Assembly (NCBI RefSeq): GCF_020921035.1
Contig: NC_063151.1
Span: 28,898,934-28,962,933, forward strand
Length of the DNA: 64,000 nt
DNA from: Rhodamnia argentea
Taxonomy: Eukaryota > Streptophyta > Magnoliopsida > Myrtales > Myrtaceae
Reading direction: 5' to 3'
A program made the position numbers and the translations under genes. Positions 38,019 through 49,390 of this stretch are shown piece by piece. The notes beneath the pieces are model-generated. The model was not told the DNA's origin, searched no databases, and saw only the letters and a program-made list of their open reading frames with translations. Positions within the stretch are counted from its first letter, which is position 1. Every line of letters begins with the position of its first letter.

Positions 38019-39139
38019 CCACATGAAAGCGAAGAGAAAGAGAATAATCACAGAACAGTTGGAATTGAAGTTCAGATTGGTTCAATCCCATGAAAGACGA
38101 AAGACAACTGGGAGGACCGCACCGAAAATGAAATGACAGATATGCCTAGGATACTAGAAGTGGGGATCGTATTTCTTGAAGCATTTTTAAACCTTTCTCT
38201 TTCTCGCCATACAGTTTTATGACTTGTGCAAATCTGGCTTGCCTTATTTATACCTACTGTATTGAACTCTCTCTCTCTCTCTCTCTCTCTCTGATGGAAT
38301 GTCCTAGTACATGTAGCATCAGTCGATTTGGCCCGCTAAGAGTGAGAGGATGAGCTCATACCTGACTCCTATTGATGTGACATCGACCCACTTACTTGGG
38401 TTAGTTAAGGCCATTGCTGCTCGACAGAAGCGAGGCTGAGAAGTCCTCACGCGTTAACAGTCCGAACTCGCTAATGCGAAATGAAGAAACTCATGACTGG
38501 GTTATAATTCGTTAATGTACTGATACTTTGACAGCTCCACCTAGTCAAGCTTGAAACGATTCGGTACAAGTTAATTCAACCCATTCCTAAGGGGTGGGGA
38601 CCCTAAAGGAAAGAGAGTGCTGTTTCGACTTCATTATGCGAATTAGCGAAGCAACTGAAACTAACCGAATGCTGGATAGTAGTGGAACTTAGAAATTTTT
38701 GTCGATAAGCACGTTTTCGCAATTAGAGAGGTCGGCAACTCAGTGAGGTCTCCTGCTGGCGAGGCATGAGTTTTCTATTCATGTTGCAGATGAATCCCAA
38801 AGAAGGTATACATATAGTGACGGGTTTCCTTCTCAAAGAGATAACATTGTGAAGCTGTGACCACTTCGCAGGTGGGCTCCAATCTAACATGGTTCAATCA
38901 TGTACTTCCTAATTTTAGGTCAAGCTCCTTTTTATCTTGCACTCTTTTTCAATGGTGCAAAGTAAACAGAATTTTGGCGGCAGCTAGCGAAATGGATCTT
39001 TCCGGGTTCCAATCACTGGCATTCATAAAAAACACGGAACAATTTGAGCACATGGGAACGACCCCATGCACGCTTTCGGAGTTCAAATCACGGCATGCAA
39101 CATGGTACTTCAATAAAAAATAGGTGCTGCTGGATCAAA
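38019..39139. other. Leader, promoter and spacer of the VUP1-like gene
   Basis: 38019-38215 is probable 5' UTR. 38267-38292 is a CT microsatellite. 38300-39139 shows no gene; an 88-codon ORF at 38857-39123 lacks family resemblance. Confidence 0.4.
38244..38252 (-). promoter_or_regulatory. TATA box for the VUP1-like gene
   Basis: TATAAATAA on the - strand, 226-234 bp upstream of the proposed start codon, followed downstream by a plausible leader. A (CT)n tract at 38267-38292 sits just upstream of it. Confidence 0.55.
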
Positions 39140-39284
39140 TGTTAGATATATTGTATATAAGATTAGGGTTTTCTCCATTGTCGTATGTATTTACGTTCAT
39201 GCCCTTCATTGTGTATATGTTTATATTCGCCTTGTGCCTAATGGTAAATCAAGCATTCTATTATCTTTTTTGCACTTCCTAACA
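39140..39284 (+). mobile_element. Copia 5' LTR (145 bp)
   Basis: Begins TGTTAGATATATTG and ends CACTTCCTAACA. The same 145 bp recur as a direct repeat at 41483-41627 with about ten percent difference by eye. It is followed two bases later by TGGTATCCGAGC (39287-39298), one base from the initiator-Met tRNA primer-binding site TGGTATCAGAGC usual in plant Copia elements, so the pair is oriented on the + strand. Confidence 0.85.
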
Positions 39285-39321
39285 TATGGTATCCGAGCGT
39301 GTCAAAGTACCACAGAGATAT

Positions 39322-40454
39322 TGTTGTATCTAGCAATATCACATAGAGGGAGCTAAATAGGTGATTTTAAACAGTTTTGAAACTTAATGTGAAATTTAAA
39401 CAAGTCCAAAATTCAAATTGAAAAAGTTTAGATATAGATTCAAAAAATAATGTGCAAAGATCTAAACACAATAAGGAGAGTTTCCGAGAAGAGAAAATTG
39501 TATGCAAAGTTTATAGTGATTTTGTTTTAGCAAACCTATGTCCACTCTTCTATCTTGTGAGCCGATTGGCTGGATTCCATTATATGAATCGTTGAAGGCT
39601 ACAAGAGATGCCTCACTCAATCACTCTTATAAAATCTCTCAAAGATAGAATTTGTAGTTCTCGAGAATAAGAATGTGAATCTAAATAACTTAGGCACTAT
39701 TAAATTGTAAGTTCTGATCATCATGGATCTTCCTTTTATACTTTTTTACCTCCAAACTAACAGTTGGATAGGTCTTCAAAGGATCGATTTTCAACGTTGA
39801 TTGGACGCTATCAATCGTGATTGAAAGAGATTGTGTCTGGGAAGATATAGTAGCCGTTAGAGTAGAGTCTAAATCGTTCAGATTCGGTTGCCCATATAAC
39901 TAAATGCTTAGTTTGCATAAGTAGAGTTGATTCAAATCTACAGCAAAACTTAATCCTGGAAGGCAATATTCAATTGAAGATATTCTCCTGATCCGATTCG
40001 AAAATAATCCAGTCAATCAATGATTACGGACTTCCGTAAATAAGACAATCAAACCAGAAACTTGCTAAACGTGGGTCTTTAGAATCTAGTTGAAATGTAT
40101 TGTAGAATCTGAATATAATTCAGAAGTAATCTTCCGAAAAAGAAACTCTTTGAGTCCGAACGGACTAGAACAGTGACTTTGAGCTTTAGTAAAGTCCTTG
40201 CCGATGTGTCATAGAAATCTTCTCCGGATCAAGTCTTCAAAGGCAACATCTTCCTCCATTTGAGTAAAAGACTTTAACTATCTCAGAAACAAATTCGCGA
40301 TCGCTTCACCTTGAGTCCGAACGCTAGGCTTGGAACAACCTTTATTCACATGTTCATTCCCGCAACAAAAAGTTTATTTGTTTTAACCTGATTCTTTCCA
40401 AATAAGGATAATTTTGTCAGAATCAAAATATTCAGAAGTAAGGTTTCCTCAATA
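39322..40454 (-). mobile_element. Solo LTR of a SIRE-like Copia element, nested
   Basis: On the - strand it starts TATTGAGGAAACC (expected TGTTGAGG) and ends GATACAACA. It is flanked on both sides by the perfect 5-bp target duplication GATAT (39317-39321 and 40455-40459). The 1133-bp length fits an LTR. No internal region accompanies it, so recombination between LTRs has probably removed the rest. It interrupts the reverse-transcriptase remnant; a relative lies at 8412-9270. Confidence 0.75.
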
Positions 40455-41470
40455 GATATTACAGAATATCGAGCACAACAGCATAATGAACTATGCAAGC
40501 TGCTACAAACGGACCGACAAGATGAACAATATAGGCGATATCAAGGCAAGTGGTCGTAAGACGGACAAGACCGCCAACAAGAGCTTGGTAGAGAGTGACA
40601 TCAGACGGAGATTCACCATCATCCGGACGAAGCTATAAATGAAGTTCAATGGAAGTAGCCGCAAGATAAGTATCAAATAACTTAGCGGGAGCATTAACGA
40701 TGTATTTCTATTGGGAGAGAAGAATACCACGTCGATCGCGAACCTCCTCAATACCGAGAAAATAGCTTAAGAAACCTAGATCCTTCATAACAAACGACAA
40801 GTGAAGATGTTGCTTAATATAAGAAATATAAGTAGAGTCATCCCTAACAATAATCATATCATCAACATAGGGTAGCAGAATAGTACAACCAGTAGGAGAA
40901 GTGTGAGTGAACATAGCATGATCATTCTTAGTTTGAACAAAATCAGGTGACCGAACAATATCTGCAAAACATTCAAACCAAGCTCGAGGGGTCTACTTGA
41001 GACCATAAAGGGCCCAACAAAGATGGCAAACCCGACTAGGAGAATGAGCTAAGCCGGAAGGTGGCTGCACATAGAATTTCTCCCGAAGGGCCCCATGAAG
41101 AAACAGTTCTTTACATCAAGCTAAAAGAGAGGCCAATCATGAACAGAGGTACCGTAAGAAGAGTGCGAATGGAAGCCATTTTGACACTAGGAGCATAGGT
41201 CTCCTCATAATTAATCCCATACTCCTAATCAAAATCACATGCGATGAGACTTGCTTTATAGCACTAAATGATACCATTAGAGTGAGTCCCGATTTTGTAG
41301 ATCCAGTGACAAGATATCAAGGAATTCCCTTGTGGAAGCAGTATAAGATCCCATGTACTAGTGTGCTCAAGAGCAACCAACTCCCGAGATATAGCATCAC
41401 GCCACTCGGCATTACGCACGACCATATGATAATGTGATGGTTCCAAACTCTTGTTGGTTGACTCACCTTG
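40455..41470 (-). pseudogene. Copia reverse-transcriptase fragment, inverted relative to its LTRs
   Basis: The - strand reads, in order, the entry region of Copia reverse transcriptase (AVRNPEW-like VVRNAEW, ALEHTSTWDL, WIYKI), then the catalytic YVDDM motif near 40870 with a downstream DLGFLSYFLGIE block, then an SLVYLT-like and HYAVVL region close to 40470, after which the solo LTR begins. Frameshifts and stops break it. There is no gag, integrase or complete RNase H. It points opposite to the primer-binding site and polypurine tract of the surrounding LTR pair. Confidence 0.85.
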
Positions 41471-41482
41471 AGTTTGAGGGGG

Positions 41483-41627
41483 TGTTAGATATATTGTATA
41501 TAGGATTGTGGTTTTCCCCTTTGTTGTATGTATTTACGTTTATACCATTCCTTGTATTTATATTTATATTGGCCTTGTGACTAATGGTAAATCAAGCATT
41601 CCATTATCTTTTTCTGACTTCCTAACA
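41483..41627 (+). mobile_element. Copia 3' LTR (145 bp)
   Basis: Direct repeat of 39140-39284, with TGTTAG and CTAACA ends. It is preceded by the polypurine-type tract TTGAGTTTGAGGGGG, as at the 3' end of + oriented plant Copia elements. The five flanking bases outside the LTR pair (TCAAA and CAAGT) do not match, so no target duplication is visible. Confidence 0.85.
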
Positions 41628-42748
41628 CAAGTAACCTCTCATCATTATGTTGAGCTTGATCGGCAATCATTCCTAGGCTGTAAATTTATTAGGAAACTCA
41701 AGGTACATGTTTTGGAAGGTCTCAAGTCGTCCATTGTGAGCTTCGAGCATATCTAGTTCTTCCAAAACTAATTAAAATGCAAAACACCGTAAGTGATGAG
41801 AAGAGTAAGAACCAAAATTGCGCGGAAGCATGGTTTTGATGTCGATGATAATTTTTGGTGTGGAAGTGTATATGTGCATAGTATAATTGATATAGGAGTG
41901 AACTAGGGACAAGGTATATAGATGAGTATTCAAGGGATAAGAGACTATGAGATATGAAAAACATATGATGCAGTTTGAATGGTGAGGGAGCTAAAGAATA
42001 TGCATTTTAAGCTCATCTCCCTACACCTCAAACATGGATAATTGCAAGCCTTTTTATAAGCAGTTACAACCGACTCTAATGACATTATCCATGACCTTCA
42101 GCTAAATTATCTCTAATTACCCGTCACTTTATCTAGTGGATTCTAGATTGTAGTTGAGTAAATCTAGGAAATTCTAGAAAATACATTTCACCAATATAGA
42201 GAGAAAGTTGCACGTGTACAAAGCTGGTAAGGAATAAAAGTTCATTAATTCCTAAAGGAAAATTGTCCAAAAAGTCCTACATCTATGGCACTTTGGCTAC
42301 TTTAGTACTCAATCTTTTAATTTTTTCAATTGAGTCCTAAATCCTTTCATTTTTTTCAATTGAGTCCATTCTGCCAATTTTGGGAAAACTCCTGACGTGG
42401 ATGCCGGTCGTTATACATGAAACGGCCGGCATTGACGTTGATAAATTTTAACATATAAAAAAAATTTGACTTTTTTTTTTATCAATTTTTTTCTTTTTTC
42501 TATCTGTTTCCTTCTTTACTTTTTATCTTTAATTTCCTTTTCATTTATTTTTCCCTCCGCCAGCCATTGTCGGACCTTGTTGATGGTGGGGCGAGGTTGC
42601 CTTTGAGTAATCAAGCTTTAACTAGAGTCTTCTCCATTTTGTCAAATCCATGAAGATTTTATTTGACCATCAGGGAAACATGATGCACATTCATAGCCAT
42701 AGTTGATGTCTTATTACTTTCCTGCGAAGTGGAACTCAGAAGCATTCA
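41628..42748. other. Spacer with a truncated small repeat
   Basis: No gene is seen. From 42262 (GGAAAATTGTCC) to about 42600 there is a truncated relative of the small repeat at 1-556, sharing the GACGTGGATGCCGG core and the T-rich stretch that follows. The matching right end is missing. Confidence 0.4.
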
Positions 42749-44128
42749 AGCTGCTTTTGTTCGTCAAGATAAAATTCAGGATATGATATTTTTATCATAT
42801 CCTGTGTTTAGTAGTTGTCTTAGACAGGATAAAAGAGGATATAAGGGGGATAAAATTATCCTAGAGGGAGGGATGAGATCAAGCCGGATATGATTTTTCT
42901 TATCCACAACCATAAATTACACACTTAAGCTATCTTCTCTTCGCCACGCCCCATCCGCCTATCCAGTGGTGGGCCACCTCTCTAGTTGCGATGGGCAGCT
43001 TCTTCGACAGAGGCGGGTAGCTTCTCTAGCAGAGGCGAGGTTGGTGGTGGTGGTCTCGATCTTATTCATCTTTCCTTTCTTTGGCCCCTTCAACTTGCAA
43101 ATTTATCGAACCCCAAAATGCTCACACACTTCTCATGATCTCACTCTTAAACTTGTGCTAAATCGAAGTGCAGGAAAGCCACTGCTGAAATGATGTGCAT
43201 GCATTGGCTTAGGATTCAGCCAATTGGAAGAATTTGTATGACACCTTCAAGCGATGGTCTCTCAATGGAAAAATACTACTGTAGTATTCGTTTGATTAAA
43301 AGGTACTGACACTTTCTACGATTGTAAATGATTTCTCCTAGTGTTTTTTTCCTTAGTTATCTTGTATTATAGGTCAATGATGTTAAAGAAGCTGCATTCT
43401 TGATGAAGTTTTGTACAATCGAATTGTCTCTCTTTCCGCACATGCATTTGTGTCTCAATTGCTTATCCGGAAGTACATTAAACATGATGAGTCATATGCA
43501 AGTGGATTACTGTAAGAAAACATGATCTTCGATATCTTTTTCTCTTTGTTCATGTCGGTCACCACCCTGAAAAATTCCAGGATCATCAGCACCGCATTTC
43601 CTCAACCTATTTTTCTGGAAGGCCGAGCTCGGCCCAAGCTCAACCTGTCGGCATATTACATTTCTACGGCTAGATTTCCCCCACCTTAGCACTTTCAAGT
43701 CTCTGGCCATCCTCATGACTATATCATTATATTTTGTCACAAACATAAAAATCTATATGCAACATGAAATTCTTTTGAAACTTGTGATGGATATGAATCA
43801 TAATCCTAAACATTAAAACCATCTATCAAGATAATTTTGTGGCAATTCCTAGTGGCCATCCCCTCGAGCTTGGACCCAACGGCCCTATACAAATGTCCGA
43901 GATCCACAGCGTCGACTCCGGAGAAGAGCCTCCGGATGGTACAGGTCAAAAATCATTATAATAATATCTAGTTTCCACCAAACCATGGTTATGATAGGAT
44001 ATAAAGATATCGGACTTTGAATCCATGATTCACTAAACGACGGATAGGATATGATCAAATTCTTGAATTTATTATCCTATCATATCCATTTTTATCATGA
44101 CTAGAAATTTGGACGACCAAATGCAGCC
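42749..44128. mobile_element. TIR element, copy 2 (inverted relative to copy 1)
   Basis: The right end, read in reverse complement (GGCTGCATTTGGTCGTCC), and the left end (AGCTGCTTTTGTTCGTC) form the inverted repeats and match copy 1 at 33981-35220. Flanks are TCA and TTA. The subterminal block 43980-44110 (reverse complement GTTTAGTGAATCATGGATTC) and the inner segment 43860-43960 align with copy 1 in the same relative order. It is 140 bp longer than copy 1. No transposase is visible; it is probably a non-autonomous Harbinger-like family. Confidence 0.7.
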
Positions 44129-44764
44129 TTAAATGCCCAATTTACATCTTGAAGTTTGATGAGGAATCGGCATCCGAGTAAGCTTACAAGTTAATTGAGC
44201 TTTGATGCTAAAGTCGCATGCATGCCTTGGAAGATAGTGCCACTTAAATAGCTAAGTATATGCTTTGTAAGAAGAAGGCGTAGTTTGGTCTTTTTGCCTA
44301 AAATTGAAGGCAAATGAGGCCCCGAAAGATTTGAATTCAGTACCTCATGCTTCGATGCCGGGTGAGATATTGTGGGACTATTACCAACAATTTTAAAAGC
44401 TCAAGCTATTTGATGAAGGCATAGTCTAATATATAATTAGAGGTTACAAACTGTTGTGAACAGTTTCTTCGACTCGACTACCTTAACTGTTCCTTTGACT
44501 TCACTATCTTAACGTTTACTTTAATTCACTAAGTTGACAAGTACTTCTTTGATTTTCGATTGTCGACTCCACTTTTTGTCGATTCCTTCAAGTTATTAAT
44601 TCATCATGTTGTCGGTAGTTCTATTCCTAAATGACCAAATTCTTCTCTCATCAACTAAGTCTATCACATGTCAATAATAAAAAAAAAAAATCGATCAATT
44701 TTTGGTGCAGACAGTTTTATAAAAGTAAAACAAGATATAATCTCTAAGAAATCAAGTCAAACCT
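44129..44764. other. Spacer before the retrotransposon array
   Basis: AT-rich DNA without a gene. Its last five bases (AACCT, 44760-44764) are one copy of the target-site duplication of the array. Confidence 0.6.
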
Positions 44765-45687
44765 TGTTGACACTGCAACAAAAATCAGCATAGACGCTAA
44801 GTTGGCATTAATACCGAATTCGGTGGAGAGTGAAAAGCGAACCATCTCCCGAAGTACGCCTGGTTAAAATTCGGAACATCCTTGGGAAGCAAGCGCTAAT
44901 AGCATTATATCTCGAATTTGATAATTCATGAGGATTGGAGTATTTCCTGAAATATGAAAAATCACAATTCGGGAATGTATGGAAGAGGGAGCGTTGGAGC
45001 CATTATGTCTCGGGATGTGAATTTTTTCCCGAAATTCTGGAAGTTGAGACTTTGAGAGTATTCTGAAATTACAGAAAATTGATGAAGATGGATCATGACC
45101 CAACCACATGAGCCATGTATGCAGGAGGTTACAAGCACAAGGCGGAGATAGGGAGCATGAACGGATCGTGAGGAGTTATTCGTCCGGATCCAAATTTGAA
45201 ATTATCCCAAGAATTGAGATCAAATTTTGGTGGACAATGAGAGTGGAAAATGTGCTTAGATAGATCGGTTATTGGAAGTGCCAAGATTCAAAGTTTGAAA
45301 ATAAAGAAATAACCGACAGACGGTTACGGGACATGAAGAGATACAAATACCCCGAAGAAAAAAGGGAAGAGGCAGAGGAATAACTCGGGAAAAACACTCA
45401 AAGCTTTCCTCGCACTTTGACTTCCCGCATTTACAGTTCCCGCAACTTTAATTTGCTTTGAGGTTCTTTCTTGCTTTCCTAGGAGTATTGCAACGTAGCT
45501 TGAAACTTTGTTGATCTCAAATCCATATTCAATCCACTTGATTCAACCTCATTCTATCGATCCATGTGTTACTCTTTATTTTCGCTAAAATTCTCCTAGA
45601 CAATCAAGCCATAGAGCCCTCTTAATAAAAAAAATCCGAAAATCAAATTTCGGTGAAAGATATTCCTCGTTGCAAAACAAGCGAACA
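44765..45687 (+). repeat. Array LTR1 (923 bp, intact ends)
   Basis: TG...CA ends, the left one next to the target duplication. Primer-binding-type sequence TGGCACGCCCGGTGGGAC starts six bases after its end. Same length as LTR4, from which it differs by under ten percent in the stretches compared by eye. Confidence 0.88.
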
Positions 45688-48308
45688 TCTTTTTGGCACG
45701 CCCGGTGGGACCCATATGGTAATCTTCGGATAGCACAAAGGATGGATTACCGTAACACACTTCTTGAAAAAGAATCATCGCTTGACGTTCCTTATCCGAG
45801 TCATTGATCAACTTCCCACAACCAGGTTCCAACAATTTAAGAAGTTATTCCGATTTAGCTTTGGCTACCTCTTTGGGGACTTCTTCAAATATCGATGGAG
45901 CCAAATATTCTCAAGAATCGGGGACTATCGAAGAACTAGGGTGAGTGCCTGCTAATATCCTCTCAATTTCAACTTTCTCGACTTGAAAAAAAAATACTAC
46001 CCTAGTTGGTGAGCTGGGTGCGGCATAAGATGTTGAGGGAGGCAAAATAGTAGATGAAGGAGGAGCAGATGGCGGAGATACATCTGATGGGTCTTTAGTA
46101 GATTCATCTTCGAGAATCGGAGTCCTTTCAGTGCGGGGAGTAGATTCAATGATGGTTGCGGGAGCTTGAGGGAGATATTTCTCAAATCCCGAGATATCGG
46201 TAGAATAATTCTTTGCTGGTTCATGCTCTTCAAGAACCGGAAAGGAGGGTTGATCTTGTACTGACTTAGTGGCAATATTTGCCTAAGAAGCGGGAATTAC
46301 TGTTGTAGGATCGGAAGTTGTTGTGGCGGGGATCTTGACATGAGGAGAAGCAAGAGAAGCAACTTTGGATTGATAAGTCTTGAGGGTTCCTGGATTGATT
46401 AAAAGATATACAAATTAGTGCCAATAAATACATTTATAGCTTCGGGAGAAGAGATAAGGCATAAAAGTTACCCTTCGGAGTAAGTGACTTCATCATAGCC
46501 CGAAGTGTGGGTTTTGGAGATGGGTTTAATATTGGAGAACCCTCTGGAGATGACTCTGAAGAACGAATGATCACTCTCCAAGTGCCGCGTTTTGCTGGTG
46601 CTTTATTTGGAGCAACTAGTTCCGAAGCTTTCCTCTTCTTGCTCACCGCAGGAATAGGTAATCAGATACAAAGTTAAATGCCGAATAAAATGTACATAGA
46701 TACCGAAAGGCGTAATCGAGTCACCTTTAGTTGAAGGCACATCCGTATCCTCGGCGGTTTTCGGGAGTGTGGGAGGAACATCATCTTATATCTTCAAAAG
46801 GATTTGGTCTAAAGGATATGAAAACACATTCCTTCGATAATCTTTGCACCGGAAATCGAACTCAACCGAAGAACGATCCGGATATCCAATAAATTCGGTA
46901 ACACGAGACAGTCGAAAAATGCCTCGTACCAATGTGGTCAACTCGGTGAAGGGTTGATCATCCTTCACTTGCGAGAATACTTTGTCAATAGAAGCAAAAG
47001 AGAAAGCATAGAAGGTTGGGAAAGGAACCCCTTGAATCAATCCAAATTGGCTAGCACAATATTGGGGAGAATAGATTTCAAAACCAAGAGCGACCTACCT
47101 TTCGTTGAAAATTTTACAAGAAGATCAACAAAATTCAAAACAGTTTGCCGTAAATCACTTCTATTCTTATGAAAAGAGGGAATGTAAGCCCTAAATTGAG
47201 AAACAAGAAAAAGGAGAGAAAGAATGTTGATTTTCCTCAGCAGAAAAGAGTTGGAAAATAAAGTATCGAAGATAAGAAGATGACCCTTTGGGGACAGAGA
47301 CTAATTTCTTGCTCAGAGCCCGGCACACTGGGTGGTCGGGAATGGAAATTGAGAGAGGTTAGCAAACTTGATCCTTAGAAAACTAGGAAGGGAAGTAAAA
47401 GGTTGCCCATGCTTGGAGAATCCATAAAGGACCACCAAAAACTCCATTAACTTCATCCGAAGCAATGGAAGAAGAAGCATGGGCCAAACCTCGATACAAT
47501 AGGGCTAACATTGTTTGGCTAAAGCAAGTGGAGTTCCCGAAGCCAAAGCAGAGGCTACAATGACAAAATCATTGGAGACCCTAACGATAGGGTGACAAAA
47601 AAAGAATTTGCAGAGCCTGTACAAAAGAAAAGCAGTATGCTCCTCGTCGGTAACTACATTGTCCTTCATAAAATATTTCTTAATGAATGCCCCGTAGGCC
47701 AATTTAGAGTCGGACAATTTACTAAGTATCGAGCGAGAATCTAAAGGCAAAATAGACGGGTCTGTGTCCAAAGGAGAGAGCCCAATAAGACAATATATGT
47801 TGAGCAAAGTTACCAATGTAGGAGAAAAAGGGAAAAGGAAGCAATTAGTGAAAGATGACCAAAAGCAAGATAATGCGCCGATTAGTTCATGATTTAAGCG
47901 GTAATCAAATCAGCCGAGACGCAAGGCATTACGAATGAAAAGATCGTCCCAAAGAGAACCCTTGGAAGGGAGGAGTCGAAGATACCATTGATAAAAATCG
48001 GCTTCGAAATCAGAAAAAGCCCTAAGAAGGGGAGGACGAGAATGCCTCTGCTAAGCCAGAATAGGCGAGTCATGAATTGGAAGTACCTCGATTTGATGAC
48101 GTGGGAAGAGGATCGAAAGGCATTTCGGGACAGAAAAATGATTGTGAACTACTGGGTCGAGAATACAAGAATCCTCGTAGTCATTTTGCATCAAGAATAG
48201 ATGAAGCTCGTCGTTGAAATCCTCGGATTCTTTGAACTAATGGTACCGGTTTAGGGCATCTGATGTAGAAAAGGAAAGATTTTGATCATTGGAAGCTTTA
48301 GAAGCCAT
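45596..48308 (-). pseudogene. Antisense plant-mobile-domain gene, unit I (broken)
   Basis: Starts with ATG at 48308 (MASKA...) and keeps the segments seen intact in unit III: RYHRFKESEDFNDELHL, RLLPSKGSLWDDLFIRNALRL and PLDTDPSILPLDSRS. Stops and frameshifts interrupt it, for example near 48050 and 47910. Further left on the - strand, probable later exons give an RRNVFSYPLDQILLKI stretch, a Ser/Pro-rich part with a KKRKASE basic motif, and a charged helical end (LINDSDKERQAMILF). This last reading frame runs through the complement of the primer-binding site (GPTGRAKKMF) and stops inside LTR1 at 45596. Confidence 0.65.
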
Positions 48309-48537
48309 GGGATTTAGACGGATGTCGAGAGAAGTTGCAGAGAATCTGGAAGTTGAGAACACAAAAGAACGACGAAGAGAGCGATTTTTCAAAAGAAGCG
48401 TTGGAAGACGAAAGGTCCGAAGATAGTGCGGTCATATATTTGTGAGATTGATTTGAAAAGAGACGAAAGGACAAGCGCGCAAAGCGAAGTAACGAAACAA
48501 CAGCGAGAATAAAAATTAAGTGGCCTTTTATTTCTAG

Positions 48538-49390
48538 ACGCCGAGTCGGCATTAATATTGAATTTGGTGGAGAGTGAAAGCGAACCATCTCCAGAAGTAC
48601 GTCTGGTTAAAATTCGAGAACATACTAGGAAGCAAGCGCTAATGGCATTATATCCCGAATTTGGTAATTCATGAGGATTGGAGTATTTCCCGAAATATGG
48701 AAAATCACAATTCGGGAATGTGTGAAAGAGGGAGTGTTGGAGCCATTATGTCTTGGGATGCGAATTCTTTCTCGAAATTCGAGAAGTTGAGACTTCGGGA
48801 GTATTTCGAAATTATAGAAAATTGGTGAAGATGGATCATGACCCAATCACGTGAGCCATGTCTGCAGGAGGTTACGAGCACAAGGCGGAGATAGGGAGCA
48901 CGAATAGATCGTGGGGAGTTATTTGTCCATATCCAAATTTGAAATTATCCTAGCAGTTGAGATCAAGTTTTGGCGGACAATGAGAGTGGAAAATGTGCTT
49001 AGATAGAGTGGTTATTGGAAGCGCCAAGATTCAAAGTTTGAAAATAAAGAAATAACCGACAGACGGTTACGGGACATGAAGAGATACAAATACCCGTAAG
49101 AAAAAAAGGAAGAGGCGGAGGAATAATCCAGGAAAAACACTTAAAGCTTTCCTCGCACTTTGACTTCCCGTATTTACAGTTCATGTAACTTTAGTTTACT
49201 TTGAGGTTCTTTACTGCTTTCATAGGAGTATTGTAGCGTAGCTTGAAACTTTGTTGATCTCAAATCCATATTCAATCCACTTGATTCAACCTCATTCTAT
49301 AGATCCCTGTATTACTCTTTGTTTTCGCTAAAATTCTCCTAGACAATCAAGCCACGGAACCCTCTTAATAAAGAAAAAAAAAATCGAGCC
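48538..49390 (+). repeat. Array LTR2 with both ends deleted
   Basis: Aligns with the other LTRs from the GACGCCGAGTCGGCATTAAT block onward but lacks the first about 30 bp, the preceding polypurine tract, the last roughly 50 bp and the primer-binding site. The left junction (TTTCTAGACGCCGAG) corresponds to a 76-bp deletion between two TAG triplets relative to the LTR3 junction. The right boundary is approximate. Confidence 0.8.

Noticed and set aside
40503..41446. Complete autonomous Copia element
   Set aside because: Only an RT fragment with frameshifts is present; gag, protease, integrase and full RNase H are absent.
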